Shown here in pieces: positions 5,485-5,603 of a DNA stretch of 5,603 bases; position 1 is the first letter of the stretch, and every line of letters begins with the position of its first letter. The stretch is from Coriobacteriia bacterium. GTDB taxonomy: Bacteria > Actinomycetota > Coriobacteriia > Anaerosomatales > JAENZW01. Below the pieces are notes generated by a model. It was not told where the DNA came from. It did not search any database and was given only the letters and a program-made list of their open reading frames with translations. Where the stretch lies: assembly GCA_029858605.1 (NCBI GenBank), contig JAOUET010000127.1, positions 1 to 5,603 of the forward strand. The letters run 5' to 3'. The position numbers and the translations under genes are program-made.

Positions 5485-5603
5485 CTACGTGAACCAGTGG
5501 CGACCCTCGGCGGACGTCCCGAATCCCGCGTGCCTTAGCTGCTCGGCCTGTTGCGCTTCGATCACCGACTTGTCCAGCTCGCGGATTCGATCGGACATCC
5601 TGC
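5485..5603 (-). CDS. C-terminal end of a leftward gene, or a small protein (runs off right edge)
   Basis: On the minus strand a frame is open from the window edge to a TAG at 5485-5487. It contains an ATG at 5596-5598, from which 37 residues follow, beginning MSDRIRELDKSVIEAQQAEQ and ending GRHWFT. The first 22 residues are charged and predicted helical; the rest is Gly-rich. Codons are G/C-biased like the rest of the window. Only five bases precede the ATG, so it cannot be told whether this is a short complete protein or the tail of a longer one; the tail reading is simpler because the frame continues past the ATG. I recognise no family. It converges on the protease gene with a 77-bp gap. 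Confidence 0.45.
   Translation of the reverse strand, partial: RMSDRIRELDKSVIEAQQAEQLRHAGFGTSAEGRHWFT

Noticed and set aside
5465..5486. Direct repeat GACTCCT (5465-5471 and 5480-5486) as an attachment or operator site
   Set aside because: Two 7-bp copies with no further structure, one overlapping a stop codon; not enough to support a function.

Overview
The window looks like a chromosomal segment of a high-GC bacterium, most likely an actinomycetote. The best taxonomic clue is a 98-residue DUF2469 protein, a family largely confined to Actinomycetota. The strong G/C bias at third codon positions agrees. A UPF0280 (COG2122) protein, a ferritin-like protein and a ferredoxin-bearing membrane protein point to an anaerobic lineage such as Coriobacteriia or relatives. 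That last step is inference; no rRNA or tRNA is present to settle it.

Layout. Positions 1-1068 are transcribed leftward: the start of a ferritin/rubrerythrin-like protein runs off the left edge (1-160), preceded by a 122-bp leader/intergenic stretch. Upstream of it lies a secreted, C-terminally membrane-anchored protein of unknown function (283-1068). A short divergent promoter region (1069-1174) separates this arm from a tight rightward cluster: UPF0280 protein (1175-1906), DUF2469 protein (1945-2241), NAD+-dependent DNA ligase LigA (2251-4377), and a protein joining a 2[4Fe-4S] ferredoxin domain to a CPBP-family intramembrane metalloprotease (4382-5407). The gaps inside the cluster are 38, 9 and 4 bp, so it is probably one operon. 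A convergent leftward reading frame (5485-5603) enters from the right edge.

How the genes work together. LigA is the only gene with a firmly known job (sealing nicks in replication and repair). The others do not form a recognised pathway. The cluster may be a co-transcribed set of lineage housekeeping genes. The most unusual item is the ferredoxin-CPBP protease fusion: all eight cluster cysteines and all three CPBP active-site motifs are intact in one continuous frame, suggesting a redox- or iron-sulfur-dependent membrane protease or membrane anchor. I see no mobile element, CRISPR array, RNA gene or strong intrinsic terminator.
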